DNA of 64,000 bases, taken from positions 3,088,001-3,152,000 of the forward strand of contig NZ_CP087135.1 of NCBI RefSeq assembly GCF_020911945.1. Direction: 5' to 3'. Below are positions 50,553-59,384 of the stretch, in pieces; the first letter of the stretch is position 1; every line of letters starts with the position of its first letter. The translations under genes were made by a program, and so were the position numbers. The stretch is from Flavobacterium galactosidilyticum. GTDB lineage: Bacteria > Bacteroidota > Bacteroidia > Flavobacteriales > Flavobacteriaceae. The notes under the pieces were generated by a model, which did no database searches, was not told where the DNA came from, and saw only the letters and a program-made list of their open reading frames with translations.

Positions 50553-51203
50553 ATGAACAAACAGGAAAGGGTAACTTTTGTTATAAATACGTTAAAAGAA
50601 CTATATCCCACCATTCCAGTGCCGCTGGACCATAAAGATCCGTACACCTTGCTGATTGCGGTTTTACTTTCGGCACAATGCACGGATGTTCGCGTAAATC
50701 AAATAACGCCTTTACTTTTCGCCAAGGCTGACAATCCGTATGATATGATTAAAATGTCAGTGGAAGAGATTAAGGAAATTATTCGTCCTTGTGGCTTATC
50801 GCCAATGAAATCTAAAGGAATTCATGGTTTATCTCATATTCTAATTGACAAACACGGCGGAAAAGTACCTCAAAGTTTTGAATTTCTAGAAGAATTACCA
50901 GCTGTGGGACATAAAACAGCTAGTGTGGTGATGTCACAAGCTTTTGGAGTTCCAGCTTTTCCTGTTGACACACACATTCATCGCTTGATGTATCGTTGGA
51001 ATTTGACCAACGGAAAAAATGTGGTTCAAACGGAGAAAGATGCAAAACGCATTTTCCCAGAGGAAATATGGAATGATTTACACTTACAAATTATTTGGTA
51101 CGGAAGGGAATATTCACCTGCACGTGGCTGGGATTTAGAAAAAGATATTATCACAAAAACAATTGGTCGAAAAACCGTACTTGATTCCTATTACAAGAAG
51201 TAA
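50553..51203 (+). CDS. nth: Endonuclease III without the iron-sulfur cysteines
   Basis: A 216-residue DNA glycosylase/AP lyase of the Nth family that removes oxidised pyrimidines. The helix-hairpin-helix LEELPAVGHKTASVV carries the catalytic Lys121, and the catalytic Asp139 is in PVDTHIHRLMYR. Endonuclease III normally ends with four cysteines (C-x6-C-x2-C-x5-C) that hold a [4Fe-4S] cluster. Here the corresponding part reads YGREYSPARGWDLEKDIITK and has no cysteine; the whole protein has only Cys43 and Cys80. It is thus a clusterless form, still likely active. Confidence 0.9.
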   Translation: MNKQERVTFVINTLKELYPTIPVPLDHKDPYTLLIAVLLSAQCTDVRVNQITPLLFAKADNPYDMIKMSVEEIKEIIRPCGLSPMKSKGIHGLSHILIDKHGGKVPQSFEFLEELPAVGHKTASVVMSQAFGVPAFPVDTHIHRLMYRWNLTNGKNVVQTEKDAKRIFPEEIWNDLHLQIIWYGREYSPARGWDLEKDIITKTIGRKTVLDSYYKK

Positions 51204-51219
51204 ACAAAGATTTAAATTC

Positions 51220-51264
51220 AAAAATCCCACTACATTCGATTTGAATAGAGTGGGATTTTTTTTT
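51220..51264 (+). terminator. Terminator after nth
   Basis: A 12-bp perfect stem (arms 51220-51231 and 51249-51260) followed by a T-run; an inner ATTC/GAAT pairing strengthens it. Confidence 0.8.
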
Positions 51265-51298
51265 AAAATTAGACTGAAATAGCGTTTGTCTATTTTTT

Positions 51299-51442
51299 CT
51301 AGTTTGAAATAATTTCGATATTTACATTATTAATTTTTATCACGCTCAGCGCTTTGGAGTAGCTTAATAAAAAAGAAATTGTTTCTTCTCTTGGTTTCAT
51401 AGACTGTGAAACCGATGCTTTTTTTGAGTAAATTTTTGCCAT
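51299..51442 (-). CDS. Small 47-codon companion of the sigma-factor gene
   Basis: The ATG at 51442 gives a basic peptide beginning MAKIYSKKASVSQ and ending INNVNIEIISN, with the central block REETISFLLSYSKALSVI. The longer frame to 51481 adds thirteen poorly fitting residues. I recall very similar short peptides (REETIxFLLxYSKAL) in other flavobacteria, which supports a real gene. It lies 54 bp downstream of the sigma-factor gene on the same strand. Function unknown; it could modulate the sigma factor, but that is only a guess from position. Confidence 0.6.
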   Translation of the reverse strand: MAKIYSKKASVSQSMKPREETISFLLSYSKALSVIKINNVNIEIISN

Positions 51443-51495
51443 AAAGTAATAATTATTTGCTTTTATATTACAACGCAGCAAGCTGTAATATATTG

Positions 51496-52080
51496 CTAAT
51501 TGGTTAAAACAATTTGGTGCTTATCAATTACTTTTCTCAAATTCATCAATGCGTAACGCATTCTACCTAATGCTGTGTTAATACTTACTCCAGTAGATTC
51601 TGAAATTTCTTTGAAACTCATATCTTGATACATTCGCATGACCAGAACTTCTTTTTGATCAGCAGGCAATTCTTGAATAAGCTTTTGCAAATCCATTTCA
51701 ACTTGCTCAGCAATGATTTTATTTTCGATAGTTAAAGAGTCGTCAGACATAATAGAAAAAATAGAAAACTCCTCTGTTTCCCTAAACATTGGCATCTTTT
51801 TATTCTTTCTATAGTGATCCACAACAAGATTGTGAGAAATACGCATAACCCAAGGAAGGAATTTACCTTCTTCGTTATAAGAATTTGATTTCAAGGTTTT
51901 AATCACTTTAATGAAAGTGTCCTGAAAAATATCGTTTGTTATATCTCTGTCTGGAATTTTAGAATATATAAATCCGTAAATTTTCGATTCGTGCCTCTTT
52001 ATCAATTTAGTTAAGGCATCCTCATTACCTGCGACATATTCCTTAACTAATGACGCGTCTGGAAGTTGTATATTAACCAT
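51496..52080 (-). CDS. RNA polymerase sigma factor, sigma-70/ECF type
   Basis: A 194-residue two-domain sigma factor. Region 2 (about 22-92) includes FIYSKIPDRDITNDIFQDTF and KFLPWVMRISHNLVVDHYRK, the core-binding and -10 recognition helices. Region 4 (about 130-185) has LPADQKEVLVMRMYQDMSFK and EISESTGVSINTALGRMRYA, the helix-turn-helix for -35 recognition. Regions 1 and 3 are absent, as in ECF factors. No anti-sigma gene is adjacent; only the small 47-codon ORF follows. A promoter with both boxes is visible upstream (52174-52205). Confidence 0.92.
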   Translation of the reverse strand: MVNIQLPDASLVKEYVAGNEDALTKLIKRHESKIYGFIYSKIPDRDITNDIFQDTFIKVIKTLKSNSYNEEGKFLPWVMRISHNLVVDHYRKNKKMPMFRETEEFSIFSIMSDDSLTIENKIIAEQVEMDLQKLIQELPADQKEVLVMRMYQDMSFKEISESTGVSINTALGRMRYALMNLRKVIDKHQIVLTN

Positions 52081-52173
52081 AATGTTACTTTTTAGTTTTA
52101 ATTAAAATAGGTAGATTTCTCTAAAAAGTATTTTTTTATTATAGGCTAATTTTTTTTTAGTTTGTTAAGCGGT

Positions 52174-52205
52174 CAAATTTAACTAATTAATTGTTCAAGA
52201 TGCAA
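52174..52205 (-). promoter_or_regulatory. Promoter of the sigma-factor gene (TTG-N21-TAAATTTG)
   Basis: On the minus strand a TTTG at 52203-52206 is the -33 box and TAAATTTG (52174-52181) the -7 box, with 21 bases between. The leader to the ATG at 52080 would be about 90 bases. Confidence 0.6.
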
Positions 52206-52370
52206 ATAAAATTAAGTAAAATTAACTTAAAAATTCTTGATTTATAATAAACAATGACTTATTTCGTTCAATAACGCAAAAAATAACAATAAAAAACGTA
52301 CCTAAACAGATCCCTTTTCACAATTATAAATAGAGTTGTTAGCTGAAATTTGTGATTTGTTCATTCCCAG

Positions 52371-52397
52371 TTGTCTATTGAAAATTGTTTACTTTTG
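52371..52397 (+). promoter_or_regulatory. uvrA promoter (TTG-N16-TACTTTTG), deciding the start
   Basis: TTG at 52371-52373 and TACTTTTG at 52390-52397 are 16 bases apart. The -7 box lies inside the longer frame that opens at 52385, so only the ATG at 52415 can be used on this transcript. Confidence 0.55.
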
Positions 52398-52414
52398 TGA
52401 AAATTATTATTTTT

Positions 52415-55204
52415 ATGCAAGTTGACCTTTCTAAATTAGATCCAAAGAAAAATATCATCATAAAAGGAGCACAAGTACATAATTTAAAAAATGTAGATGT
52501 TGCAATTCCTAGAAATAAATTAGTGGTTATTACTGGACTTTCAGGCTCGGGAAAATCAAGTTTAGCATTTGATACTTTGTACGCCGAAGGGCAACGCCGT
52601 TATGTAGAAAGTTTATCTTCCTACGCCCGACAATTCCTAGGAAGATTAGACAAACCAAAAGTAGAATACATCAAAGGAATTGCTCCTGCAATTGCTATCG
52701 AACAAAAGGTAAATACTACAAATGCCCGCTCCACTGTAGGAACCTCAACAGAAATATACGATTATATAAAATTACTTTTTGCTCGAATTGGAAGAACGTA
52801 TTCCCCAGTTTCTGGTCGTGAAGTAAAAAAAAATACAGTAACTGATGTTGTTTCAGAAGTAAAAACTTTTGAATTAGATAGTAAATGGTTGCTCCTCGCT
52901 CCTATTCATTTAGAAGAAGGCAGGAAACTCGAAGACAAACTTAAAGTACTTTTGCAACAAGGTTTTGCCCGAATTTTAGTGGACAATGAAATGGTTCGTT
53001 TAGACGACTTACCGGATTCATTAGATAAAAAAGAAATTCTTTTAATTATTGACAGAATTGTAGTTAAGGAAGAAGAAGAGTTTTACAATCGTCTTGCTGA
53101 TGCGGTGCAAACTGCCTTTTTTGAAGGAAAAGGAATTTGCTATTTGCAAGAATTAAACTCGGATAAAAAGTATACGTATTCTAGTAATTTTGAATTAGAC
53201 GGGATTACTTTCTTGGAGCCAAATGTTCATTTATTTAGCTTTAATAATCCTTATGGAGCATGCCCTGTATGCGAAGGTTACGGAAATATTATAGGCATTG
53301 ATGCCGAATTAGTAGTTCCAAATACTACTTTATCCATTTTTGAAAATGCAATTTTCCCCTGGCGAGGTGAAAGCATGAGTTGGTTTAGAGATGAATTAGT
53401 GAACAACGCTTACAAATTTGATTTTCCCATTCACAAACCTTTCTTTCAATTATCTGAAGATCAAAAAGAATTAATTTGGAATGGAAATGAATATTTTCAA
53501 GGTCTAAATGGTTTCTTTAAAGAATTAGAAGAAAAAAATTACAAAATACAAAACCGTGTGATGCTCTCTCGTTATCGCGGGAAAACCAAGTGTTATTCTT
53601 GCAAAGGAAAGCGATTGAGAGTGGAAGCATCCTATGTAAAAATCAATTCTAAAACGGTTTCTGATTTAGTTGATTTACCTATTAAGCATTTAGTTCGCTT
53701 TTTTGACAGCATAGAATTAGATGTTTATGAAAAACAAATTGCAAAACGTTTATTAGTAGAAATCAATAACAGATTGTCCTTTTTGACAGAAGTAGGCTTA
53801 GATTATTTAACACTAAACCGAAATTCGGCAACACTTTCTGGTGGAGAATCCCAGCGTATTAATCTAGCGACTTCTTTAGGAAGTAGTTTGGTGGGTTCCA
53901 TGTATATTCTCGATGAACCGAGTATTGGTTTACACCCAAAAGACACAGAAAGATTAATAAAAGTATTGATTTCACTTCGAGATTTAGGCAATACCGTTAT
54001 TGTGGTAGAACACGATGAAGACATCATGAAAGCTGCAGATATGATTATCGACATTGGTCCAGAAGCAGGAACCTTAGGTGGAAATCTAGTGGCTCAAGGA
54101 ACATTTGAAGAAATTCTAAAATCGACTTCACTTACTGCAAAATACCTTAATGGTGATTTAGAAATTTCTGTACCAAAGAAAAGAAGATTATTCAAAAATT
54201 ATATTGAAATTAAAGGTGCTAGAGAAAATAATCTTCAAAATATTGATGTTACTTTCCCACTAGACGTTCTTACCGTAATCACAGGAGTTTCTGGAAGCGG
54301 AAAAAGTACACTTATCAAGAAAATTTTGTTTCCAGCAATGCAAAAAAAGCTGGAAAATGTAGGTGAAAAAGCAGGCCAATTTACGGAAATGACAGGTTCA
54401 TTTTCACAAATCAAACATATTGAATATGTAGATCAAAATCCTATTGGTCGAAGTTCACGTTCTAATCCTGTTACGTATATCAAAGCGTATGATGACATTA
54501 GAGAATTATACGCCAAAGAAAAACTATCTAAAATAAGAGGTTATCAGGCCAAACACTTTTCGTTTAATGTAGATGGTGGTCGCTGTGAAACTTGTAAAGG
54601 AGAAGGTTCTATCAATGTAGAAATGGTCTTTATGGCCGATGTTCAGTTGCCTTGTGAAACTTGTAATGGAAAAAGATTCAAAAAAGAAGTATTAGAAGTG
54701 GCTTTTGAAGATAAAAACATACATGATATACTGACCATGACTGTTGATGACGCTATTGCTTTCTTTATCGCTAACAAGCAAGCAAAAATCATTCAAAAAC
54801 TACAACCCCTACAAGATGTCGGATTAGGATATGTACAATTAGGACAATCTTCCTCTACACTTTCTGGCGGAGAAGCGCAACGTATTAAATTGGCTTCCTT
54901 CTTAGTAAAAGGAGCTACGAAAGACAAAGCACTTTTTGTTTTTGACGAGCCTACAACAGGATTGCATTTTCATGACATCAAGAAATTATTAACTTCGTTT
55001 GATGCTTTAATAGAGAAAGGACATTCCATAATTGTAATTGAACACAACCTTGACCTTATAAAGTGTGCGGATTGGGTTATCGATTTAGGCCCTGAAGGTG
55101 GAGAAAACGGTGGTCAGTTACTCGCTGTAGGAACACCCGAAGAAATTGCCAAAAACAAAAAATCAATTACAGGTGCTTATTTGAAAGCAGTTCTAAAGAA
55201 ATAA
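52415..55204 (+). CDS. uvrA: Excinuclease ABC subunit A
   Basis: A 929-residue UvrA, the damage-recognising ATPase of nucleotide excision repair. It contains two ABC modules: Walker [11 protein letters not shown] (41-50) and [11 protein letters not shown], signatures [12 protein letters not shown] and [12 protein letters not shown], and Walker [12 protein letters not shown] and [10 protein letters not shown]. Zinc-binding cysteine pairs are CPVCEGYGN and CYSCKGKRL in the first half and CETCKGEGS and CETCNGKRF in the second. Length is normal for UvrA. The start at 52415 is preferred over 52385 because a promoter box overlaps the longer form. A LexA-type operator was not found. Confidence 0.95.
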   Translation: MQVDLSKLDPKKNIIIKGAQVHNLKNVDVAIPRNKLVVITGLSGSGKSSLAFDTLYAEGQRRYVESLSSYARQFLGRLDKPKVEYIKGIAPAIAIEQKVNTTNARSTVGTSTEIYDYIKLLFARIGRTYSPVSGREVKKNTVTDVVSEVKTFELDSKWLLLAPIHLEEGRKLEDKLKVLLQQGFARILVDNEMVRLDDLPDSLDKKEILLIIDRIVVKEEEEFYNRLADAVQTAFFEGKGICYLQELNSDKKYTYSSNFELDGITFLEPNVHLFSFNNPYGACPVCEGYGNIIGIDAELVVPNTTLSIFENAIFPWRGESMSWFRDELVNNAYKFDFPIHKPFFQLSEDQKELIWNGNEYFQGLNGFFKELEEKNYKIQNRVMLSRYRGKTKCYSCKGKRLRVEASYVKINSKTVSDLVDLPIKHLVRFFDSIELDVYEKQIAKRLLVEINNRLSFLTEVGLDYLTLNRNSATLSGGESQRINLATSLGSSLVGSMYILDEPSIGLHPKDTERLIKVLISLRDLGNTVIVVEHDEDIMKAADMIIDIGPEAGTLGGNLVAQGTFEEILKSTSLTAKYLNGDLEISVPKKRRLFKNYIEIKGARENNLQNIDVTFPLDVLTVITGVSGSGKSTLIKKILFPAMQKKLENVGEKAGQFTEMTGSFSQIKHIEYVDQNPIGRSSRSNPVTYIKAYDDIRELYAKEKLSKIRGYQAKHFSFNVDGGRCETCKGEGSINVEMVFMADVQLPCETCNGKRFKKEVLEVAFEDKNIHDILTMTVDDAIAFFIANKQAKIIQKLQPLQDVGLGYVQLGQSSSTLSGGEAQRIKLASFLVKGATKDKALFVFDEPTTGLHFHDIKKLLTSFDALIEKGHSIIVIEHNLDLIKCADWVIDLGPEGGENGGQLLAVGTPEEIAKNKKSITGAYLKAVLKK

Positions 55205-55208
55205 AAAA

Positions 55209-55244
55209 AAAGCCGATAAATCCATTTCTAGACTTATCGGCTTT
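55209..55244. terminator. Terminator between uvrA and the barrel-protein gene
   Basis: An 11-bp perfect stem (arms 55209-55219 and 55234-55244). The minus-strand reading has the better T-run, the plus-strand one is weak. Confidence 0.75.
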
Positions 55245-55264
55245 CTATTATTATTATAATGTTT

Positions 55265-56026
55265 CTAGAATCTATATCCTAAACTTAAACCGCTTCTAAT
55301 CCCAGCCCATGGGCCGCTTATTTTTATTGTTGCGCCATTTGCGTTAGCTTTAGCTTCAATATCTCCTATAGGAAGATCAATATTATCAAGCTCTTTTTGA
55401 AGTTCGGCTTGCTCAAACGGAGTCAACGTTCTATCAGTTACACCTGCAAAATCACCTTTTGAAGTACCATAATGAGGTCCAGCAATCCACCAGTCTAAAA
55501 TTATATTTTTACCCAAATTAAATTGAGCTCCAAACTGTAGTCCAAAAGTATTAGCAGTTAGTTTACCACCCATATCGATATCCTCCTGAGGACCTAAATC
55601 ACTACTGAATGTAAAATTCACATCACTAATATCATATTTTAAATGCCTGTAAAATGGAGCGATATAAAATCCTTTTCCGTAGCCTTTTCCTAGATAAAAT
55701 CGAACCTCAGGCGTAATAGCCGAATATCCTAATTGTGCATTGTTGAACATATCTTTGGTATCAGGATCGTCTGATACTAAATCATTTATCTGCGATTTAA
55801 AAGGCACGCTTCCTTTAGATATAAAACTATATCCAACTACAACGCCAATGCGTTTAGTCAGAATTCTTTCATATTGAAATTGAACATTTTTAAAAGCAAG
55901 ACTTGTCAAACTAATTTTTACATTATTATTTTTTGTCATAAAGTCATCATTTGAATCCGCTGTTTGCGAGAAACCAATAAAAACGCTACAAAAAACAAAT
56001 GTAATGGAGAGTAAAACTTTTTTCAT
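55265..56026 (-). CDS. Outer-membrane beta-barrel protein, function unknown
   Basis: The ATG at 56026 gives a 253-residue protein with a clean signal peptide (ending IGFSQTA). The frame opens at 56083 but that extension overlaps the upstream gene and has no signal character. The mature part is a run of beta-strands (ISLTSLAFKNVQFQYERILT, IGVVVGYSFISKG, FYIAPFYRHLKYDI, FGLQFGAQFNLGKNIILDWW) ending SGLSLGYRF, with the C-terminal Phe of outer-membrane barrels. It may share an operon with the small membrane protein gene just upstream. Confidence 0.8.
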   Translation of the reverse strand: MKKVLLSITFVFCSVFIGFSQTADSNDDFMTKNNNVKISLTSLAFKNVQFQYERILTKRIGVVVGYSFISKGSVPFKSQINDLVSDDPDTKDMFNNAQLGYSAITPEVRFYLGKGYGKGFYIAPFYRHLKYDISDVNFTFSSDLGPQEDIDMGGKLTANTFGLQFGAQFNLGKNIILDWWIAGPHYGTSKGDFAGVTDRTLTPFEQAELQKELDNIDLPIGDIEAKANANGATIKISGPWAGIRSGLSLGYRF

Positions 56027-56067
56027 AAATTTTGATTTTAAGTTATTTATGGACCAAATATAATACA

Positions 56068-56367
56068 TTATCCCATATAACATTTCTCTTCGAAAGGATT
56101 TCCATCTTCATCTAATGCAACCAGTATTTTTTTAGCTTTTGAAGAAACTTGCGATATATAAATCCACACGATTGACCAAAGTCCAAGCGTGGCACAAAAC
56201 ATAAAAAAATTAGAAATGTGATCTACCTTCTTTTCACTTTTAAGTAAAATAGCATACGGCAATTTATCATTTCTCTCTAAAATCACAAATCCGTTGTTGG
56301 TTTTATTAGTTAAAATAGAGGAGAATTTTATTAAATTTTCGTCATTTACACTATTATTACTTTTCAT
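56068..56367 (-). CDS. Small membrane protein, function unknown
   Basis: A 99-residue protein with a hydrophilic N-terminal half (about 1-48, containing NNGFVILERNDKLPYAILLK), one or two membrane helices (about 49-71) and a short acidic C-terminal tail (LDEDGNPFEEKCYMG). No family is recognised. The barrel-protein gene starts 41 bp after its end on the same strand. Confidence 0.65.
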   Translation of the reverse strand: MKSNNSVNDENLIKFSSILTNKTNNGFVILERNDKLPYAILLKSEKKVDHISNFFMFCATLGLWSIVWIYISQVSSKAKKILVALDEDGNPFEEKCYMG

Positions 56368-56496
56368 AGTACCTAAGATTATTAACCTGTTAATTAGATT
56401 GTTAGTGCTAAAAATAGCAATCGCAAATTTAAAAGCTTATTTAGAATCTCACAATACCCACTTTTAGTGATATTTCGGCTAGATGATTTAGAAAAA

Positions 56497-57960
56497 TTAT
56501 TTTCTAACTTTTTTCAAAACTACATCTATAGCTTGATTGATTTCAGGAGAAATAGCGAATTTGTAATTAATGTAAACATACATAATGGTAACTAAAATTG
56601 ATTTTAATCCCATTGAAATTATTGGATTAAAGGGAAATTCCCAGAAGTAAAAGACTAAGAATAATATAAATGTGATCCCAAGAGAATAGATAGTTTGCAC
56701 TGTAAAAGGGAACAAATGCAGTCGTTTAACCACAAAAAGTAATTTAGCTACGCTATATAAGGTAATCGATAATAATGTCGCAAAAGCACAGCCCATAATA
56801 CCATAACGTGGAATAAAAATCATATTCAAACCGATCGCTACTGCAACTAAAAGAACACCAAGAAACAGTACTGCTCTGTAGTATTTAGTATTAAAAATAA
56901 TGGCATTATTATTCCCTAAAATCAAGTCGAAATATTTTGAAATTCCGATCATAAAAACAACTAAGATTCCTCCGCTGTATTCCTCAGGTACCATTTCATA
57001 AAGTTGATTAATATTGACAAAAATTCCTAACATCACATAACCACCTACAACTTGTAGGTTAATAGAGGTTTTCTTATACAGACTATCAAGCTCCTTAAAT
57101 TTATTATCATGCATTAATTTTGCAGTAATGGGATATACAATTTGATGCATCGCACGACTAGGAACCGAAATCACTAAGGCTATAAAAGTAGCAATCGAAT
57201 AAAAGGCAATGTTATCGATAATCATATACTGATTGAGCATAATTTTGTCTCCATCTAGAAGTAAATTTGCCACACTTCCTGATAAAATTATATAAAAAGT
57301 ATAAGTAAGTATATCTCTGGTGTTTTTTGGCATTGCAAGTTGAAACGTGGGTTTCTGAATCTTAAAAGCATAAAACATAGTTACGATAAAAGCCAAAAAA
57401 TACAATGCTGCAGTTCCATATACAAATCCTTCTACGCTCAACCATTCGAAATAAACACCTATCAATAGTATTAGTGAAAACATTCTCAAACCAACTTCCT
57501 TGATAAAATTACCGAAAACAGAATGCATATGTACTCTTGCCCAAGCGTAAAAAATTTCGAAATAAGCCATGCATAAACCGATAAATGGAATCAACCAAAC
57601 GTAACTTTTAACGATCTCATTCTTCTTCGAGAGAAAAAATAAAATTTCATCATAGAAAAATAATGCGATAAGTAACATCGGAATTATTACAACTAAGGGA
57701 AACAACACCGTAAAAGATAAAAACCGAGATTTCTCATCTACTGTTTCGTACTGCGAGTAGAATTTGACCAATGTGTTTTGCATGCCAATAGCAAACAATG
57801 GCATAATAACATTGGCGCAAGAAGTAATATAATTCGTTAAACCGTAAAAGGTAGCACCCAAAAGAATAGGATATAAATACAGCGTGTTTATAGCTCCAAT
57901 ACCAAAACCCAAATAAGTAATTATTGTATTCTTTAAAGATTGATTTAATACGATTCCCAT
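56497..57960 (-). CDS. Polysaccharide flippase (MOP/Wzx-like)
   Basis: A 487-residue integral membrane protein with about twelve to fourteen helices, starting NQSLKNTIITYLGFGIGAIN. This layout and the alternating charged loops are those of the Wzx/RfbX branch of the MOP superfamily, which flips lipid-linked oligosaccharides across the inner membrane. It begins 27 bp downstream of a GT4 glycosyltransferase gene, which supports a role in surface glycan (for example O-antigen or S-layer glycan) assembly. The substrate is unknown. Confidence 0.86.
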   Translation of the reverse strand: MGIVLNQSLKNTIITYLGFGIGAINTLYLYPILLGATFYGLTNYITSCANVIMPLFAIGMQNTLVKFYSQYETVDEKSRFLSFTVLFPLVVIIPMLLIALFFYDEILFFLSKKNEIVKSYVWLIPFIGLCMAYFEIFYAWARVHMHSVFGNFIKEVGLRMFSLILLIGVYFEWLSVEGFVYGTAALYFLAFIVTMFYAFKIQKPTFQLAMPKNTRDILTYTFYIILSGSVANLLLDGDKIMLNQYMIIDNIAFYSIATFIALVISVPSRAMHQIVYPITAKLMHDNKFKELDSLYKKTSINLQVVGGYVMLGIFVNINQLYEMVPEEYSGGILVVFMIGISKYFDLILGNNNAIIFNTKYYRAVLFLGVLLVAVAIGLNMIFIPRYGIMGCAFATLLSITLYSVAKLLFVVKRLHLFPFTVQTIYSLGITFILFLVFYFWEFPFNPIISMGLKSILVTIMYVYINYKFAISPEINQAIDVVLKKVRK

Positions 57961-57987
57961 GAAAGGTTAGCAGTTATAGGTTGAATG

Positions 57988-59280
57988 TTAGAAATTAGCA
58001 TGAATCAATTGAGCCAGTTCTTTGGTTAAACTTTTACGGGAATATTTTTGTAAACCCACTCCATTTGACTGTAATTTTCCTTCTAAAAATTGATTATAAA
58101 AGTCCAAAATTACACTTTTTAATTTCATTTTTTCCGAATACCTAAGGAACACACCAGTATTAGTACTAGTTATTATTTCTGCAAAATCAGAATCTTGAGG
58201 TCCAATGGCGATTATAGGCCTATTAGAGACCATATATTCAAATAATTTACCAGGAATTATACTTTTAGTATCTTCTGAATTAATCTCGATAAGCAACAAA
58301 ACCTGAGATTTTCTTTGATGAGCAATGGCGACTTTATGTGAAACGTAGCCCAAATTATTCAAATACGGATTTAATCCAAATTGGCTTATGGTTTCTAAAA
58401 CTTCTTGACTAACCGCTCCTATTAATTTAATTTCTAAATGGGATTTGAAATCAGGAATTTCTTGAATTAATTCAGTTAAACTTTCCCATAAAATCAACGG
58501 ATTCCTTTCGGATAAAAAAGAGCCAATGTGAGCCAAACTGAATTTGGTATCCAAAGTTTGTTTCTCCACTTGCTCGGAATCGTAACCATTTGTTATAACA
58601 CTGATAGGCTTAGTTGTAATGGCTTCAAATTCGGTTTTAGTAGTTTTGCTAGTTACAATAATTGTATCAGCGCAATTCAAAACCTTATGCTCTAAAGTTT
58701 TATGCTTCTTGGCAGCAAAATTCGACAAACGTAATGATTTATGATACCCAATTGTAGTCCAAGGATCACGGAAATCAGCAAACCATTTTAAATCTAATTT
58801 TTGTTTTAATTCTAATCCAATAAGATGCAAACTATGTGGCGGTCCCGAAGTAATGATTGTATCAATATTATTTTCTACAATATACTTTTCTAAATAGGAA
58901 ACAGAAGGTTTTACCCAAAACACACGTGCATCTGGAATAAAAAGATTTCCTCGAATCCAAAGAAAGGTTTTATCTAAAAAGGACTGTTTCTTTTTATTAG
59001 GAATAATTCCTGAGCTGATTTTCTTAGTTTTATTTTTCGAAAGAAATGAAGCTAATTGATAGGGCTCAAATATTTTATTTCGTAGAATCATTGCCTTATC
59101 TGAAACTTCATTTACCAGATTTTCATCAACAATAGGATACGTAGGATTTTCAGGAATATAAACTATTGGCTGAATTCCGAAATCTGGTAGGTATTTAACG
59201 AATTTTAACCATCGTTGCACGCCAGGTCCTCCCGCAGGTGGCCAATAATAGGTTATAACAAGGATTTTTTTATTTTCCAA
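57988..59280 (-). CDS. Glycosyltransferase, GT4 type
   Basis: A 430-residue cytoplasmic or membrane-associated GT-B enzyme. The N-terminal acceptor domain starts ILVITYYWPPAGGPGVQRWL, typical of the family. The C-terminal donor domain has VITNGYDSE, HIGSFLSERNPLILWESL and the acidic nucleotide-sugar site IPGKLFEYMVSNRPIIAIGP (E-x7-type motif). It is the first gene of a minus-strand pair with the flippase; a -7 element TAAATTTG lies at 59342-59349 on the minus strand, about 62 bp upstream. Donor and acceptor sugars are not known. Confidence 0.86.
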   Translation of the reverse strand: MENKKILVITYYWPPAGGPGVQRWLKFVKYLPDFGIQPIVYIPENPTYPIVDENLVNEVSDKAMILRNKIFEPYQLASFLSKNKTKKISSGIIPNKKKQSFLDKTFLWIRGNLFIPDARVFWVKPSVSYLEKYIVENNIDTIITSGPPHSLHLIGLELKQKLDLKWFADFRDPWTTIGYHKSLRLSNFAAKKHKTLEHKVLNCADTIIVTSKTTKTEFEAITTKPISVITNGYDSEQVEKQTLDTKFSLAHIGSFLSERNPLILWESLTELIQEIPDFKSHLEIKLIGAVSQEVLETISQFGLNPYLNNLGYVSHKVAIAHQRKSQVLLLIEINSEDTKSIIPGKLFEYMVSNRPIIAIGPQDSDFAEIITSTNTGVFLRYSEKMKLKSVILDFYNQFLEGKLQSNGVGLQKYSRKSLTKELAQLIHANF

Positions 59281-59341
59281 AAGTACATTTTCTATTAATA
59301 TAATAAATGATTGCTGATTGAAGATTAACGAATTTTGAATG

Positions 59342-59349
59342 CAAATTTA
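59342..59349 (-). promoter_or_regulatory. -7 promoter element TAAATTTG before the GT4/flippase pair
   Basis: A consensus -7 box on the minus strand. A TTG at 59366-59368 (minus strand) gives a 16-base spacing, slightly short. Confidence 0.45.
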
Positions 59350-59384
59350 AAAAATTAAAAATCTGCAATCGTTAACCAACAATC

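Larger units (their letters stand above)
52081..52414. other. Divergent promoter region between sigma factor and uvrA
   Basis: A 334-bp AT-rich gap holding the promoters of both neighbours (52174-52205 on the minus strand and 52371-52397 on the plus strand). No ORF or repeat-family copy is seen. A run of Ts near 52127-52158 would lie in the leader of the sigma-factor transcript as As. Confidence 0.6.

Noticed and set aside
51299..51481. Longer start for the small peptide beside the sigma gene
   Set aside because: The extra thirteen residues (LRCNIKANNYYF) do not fit the basic MAKIY start remembered from relatives.
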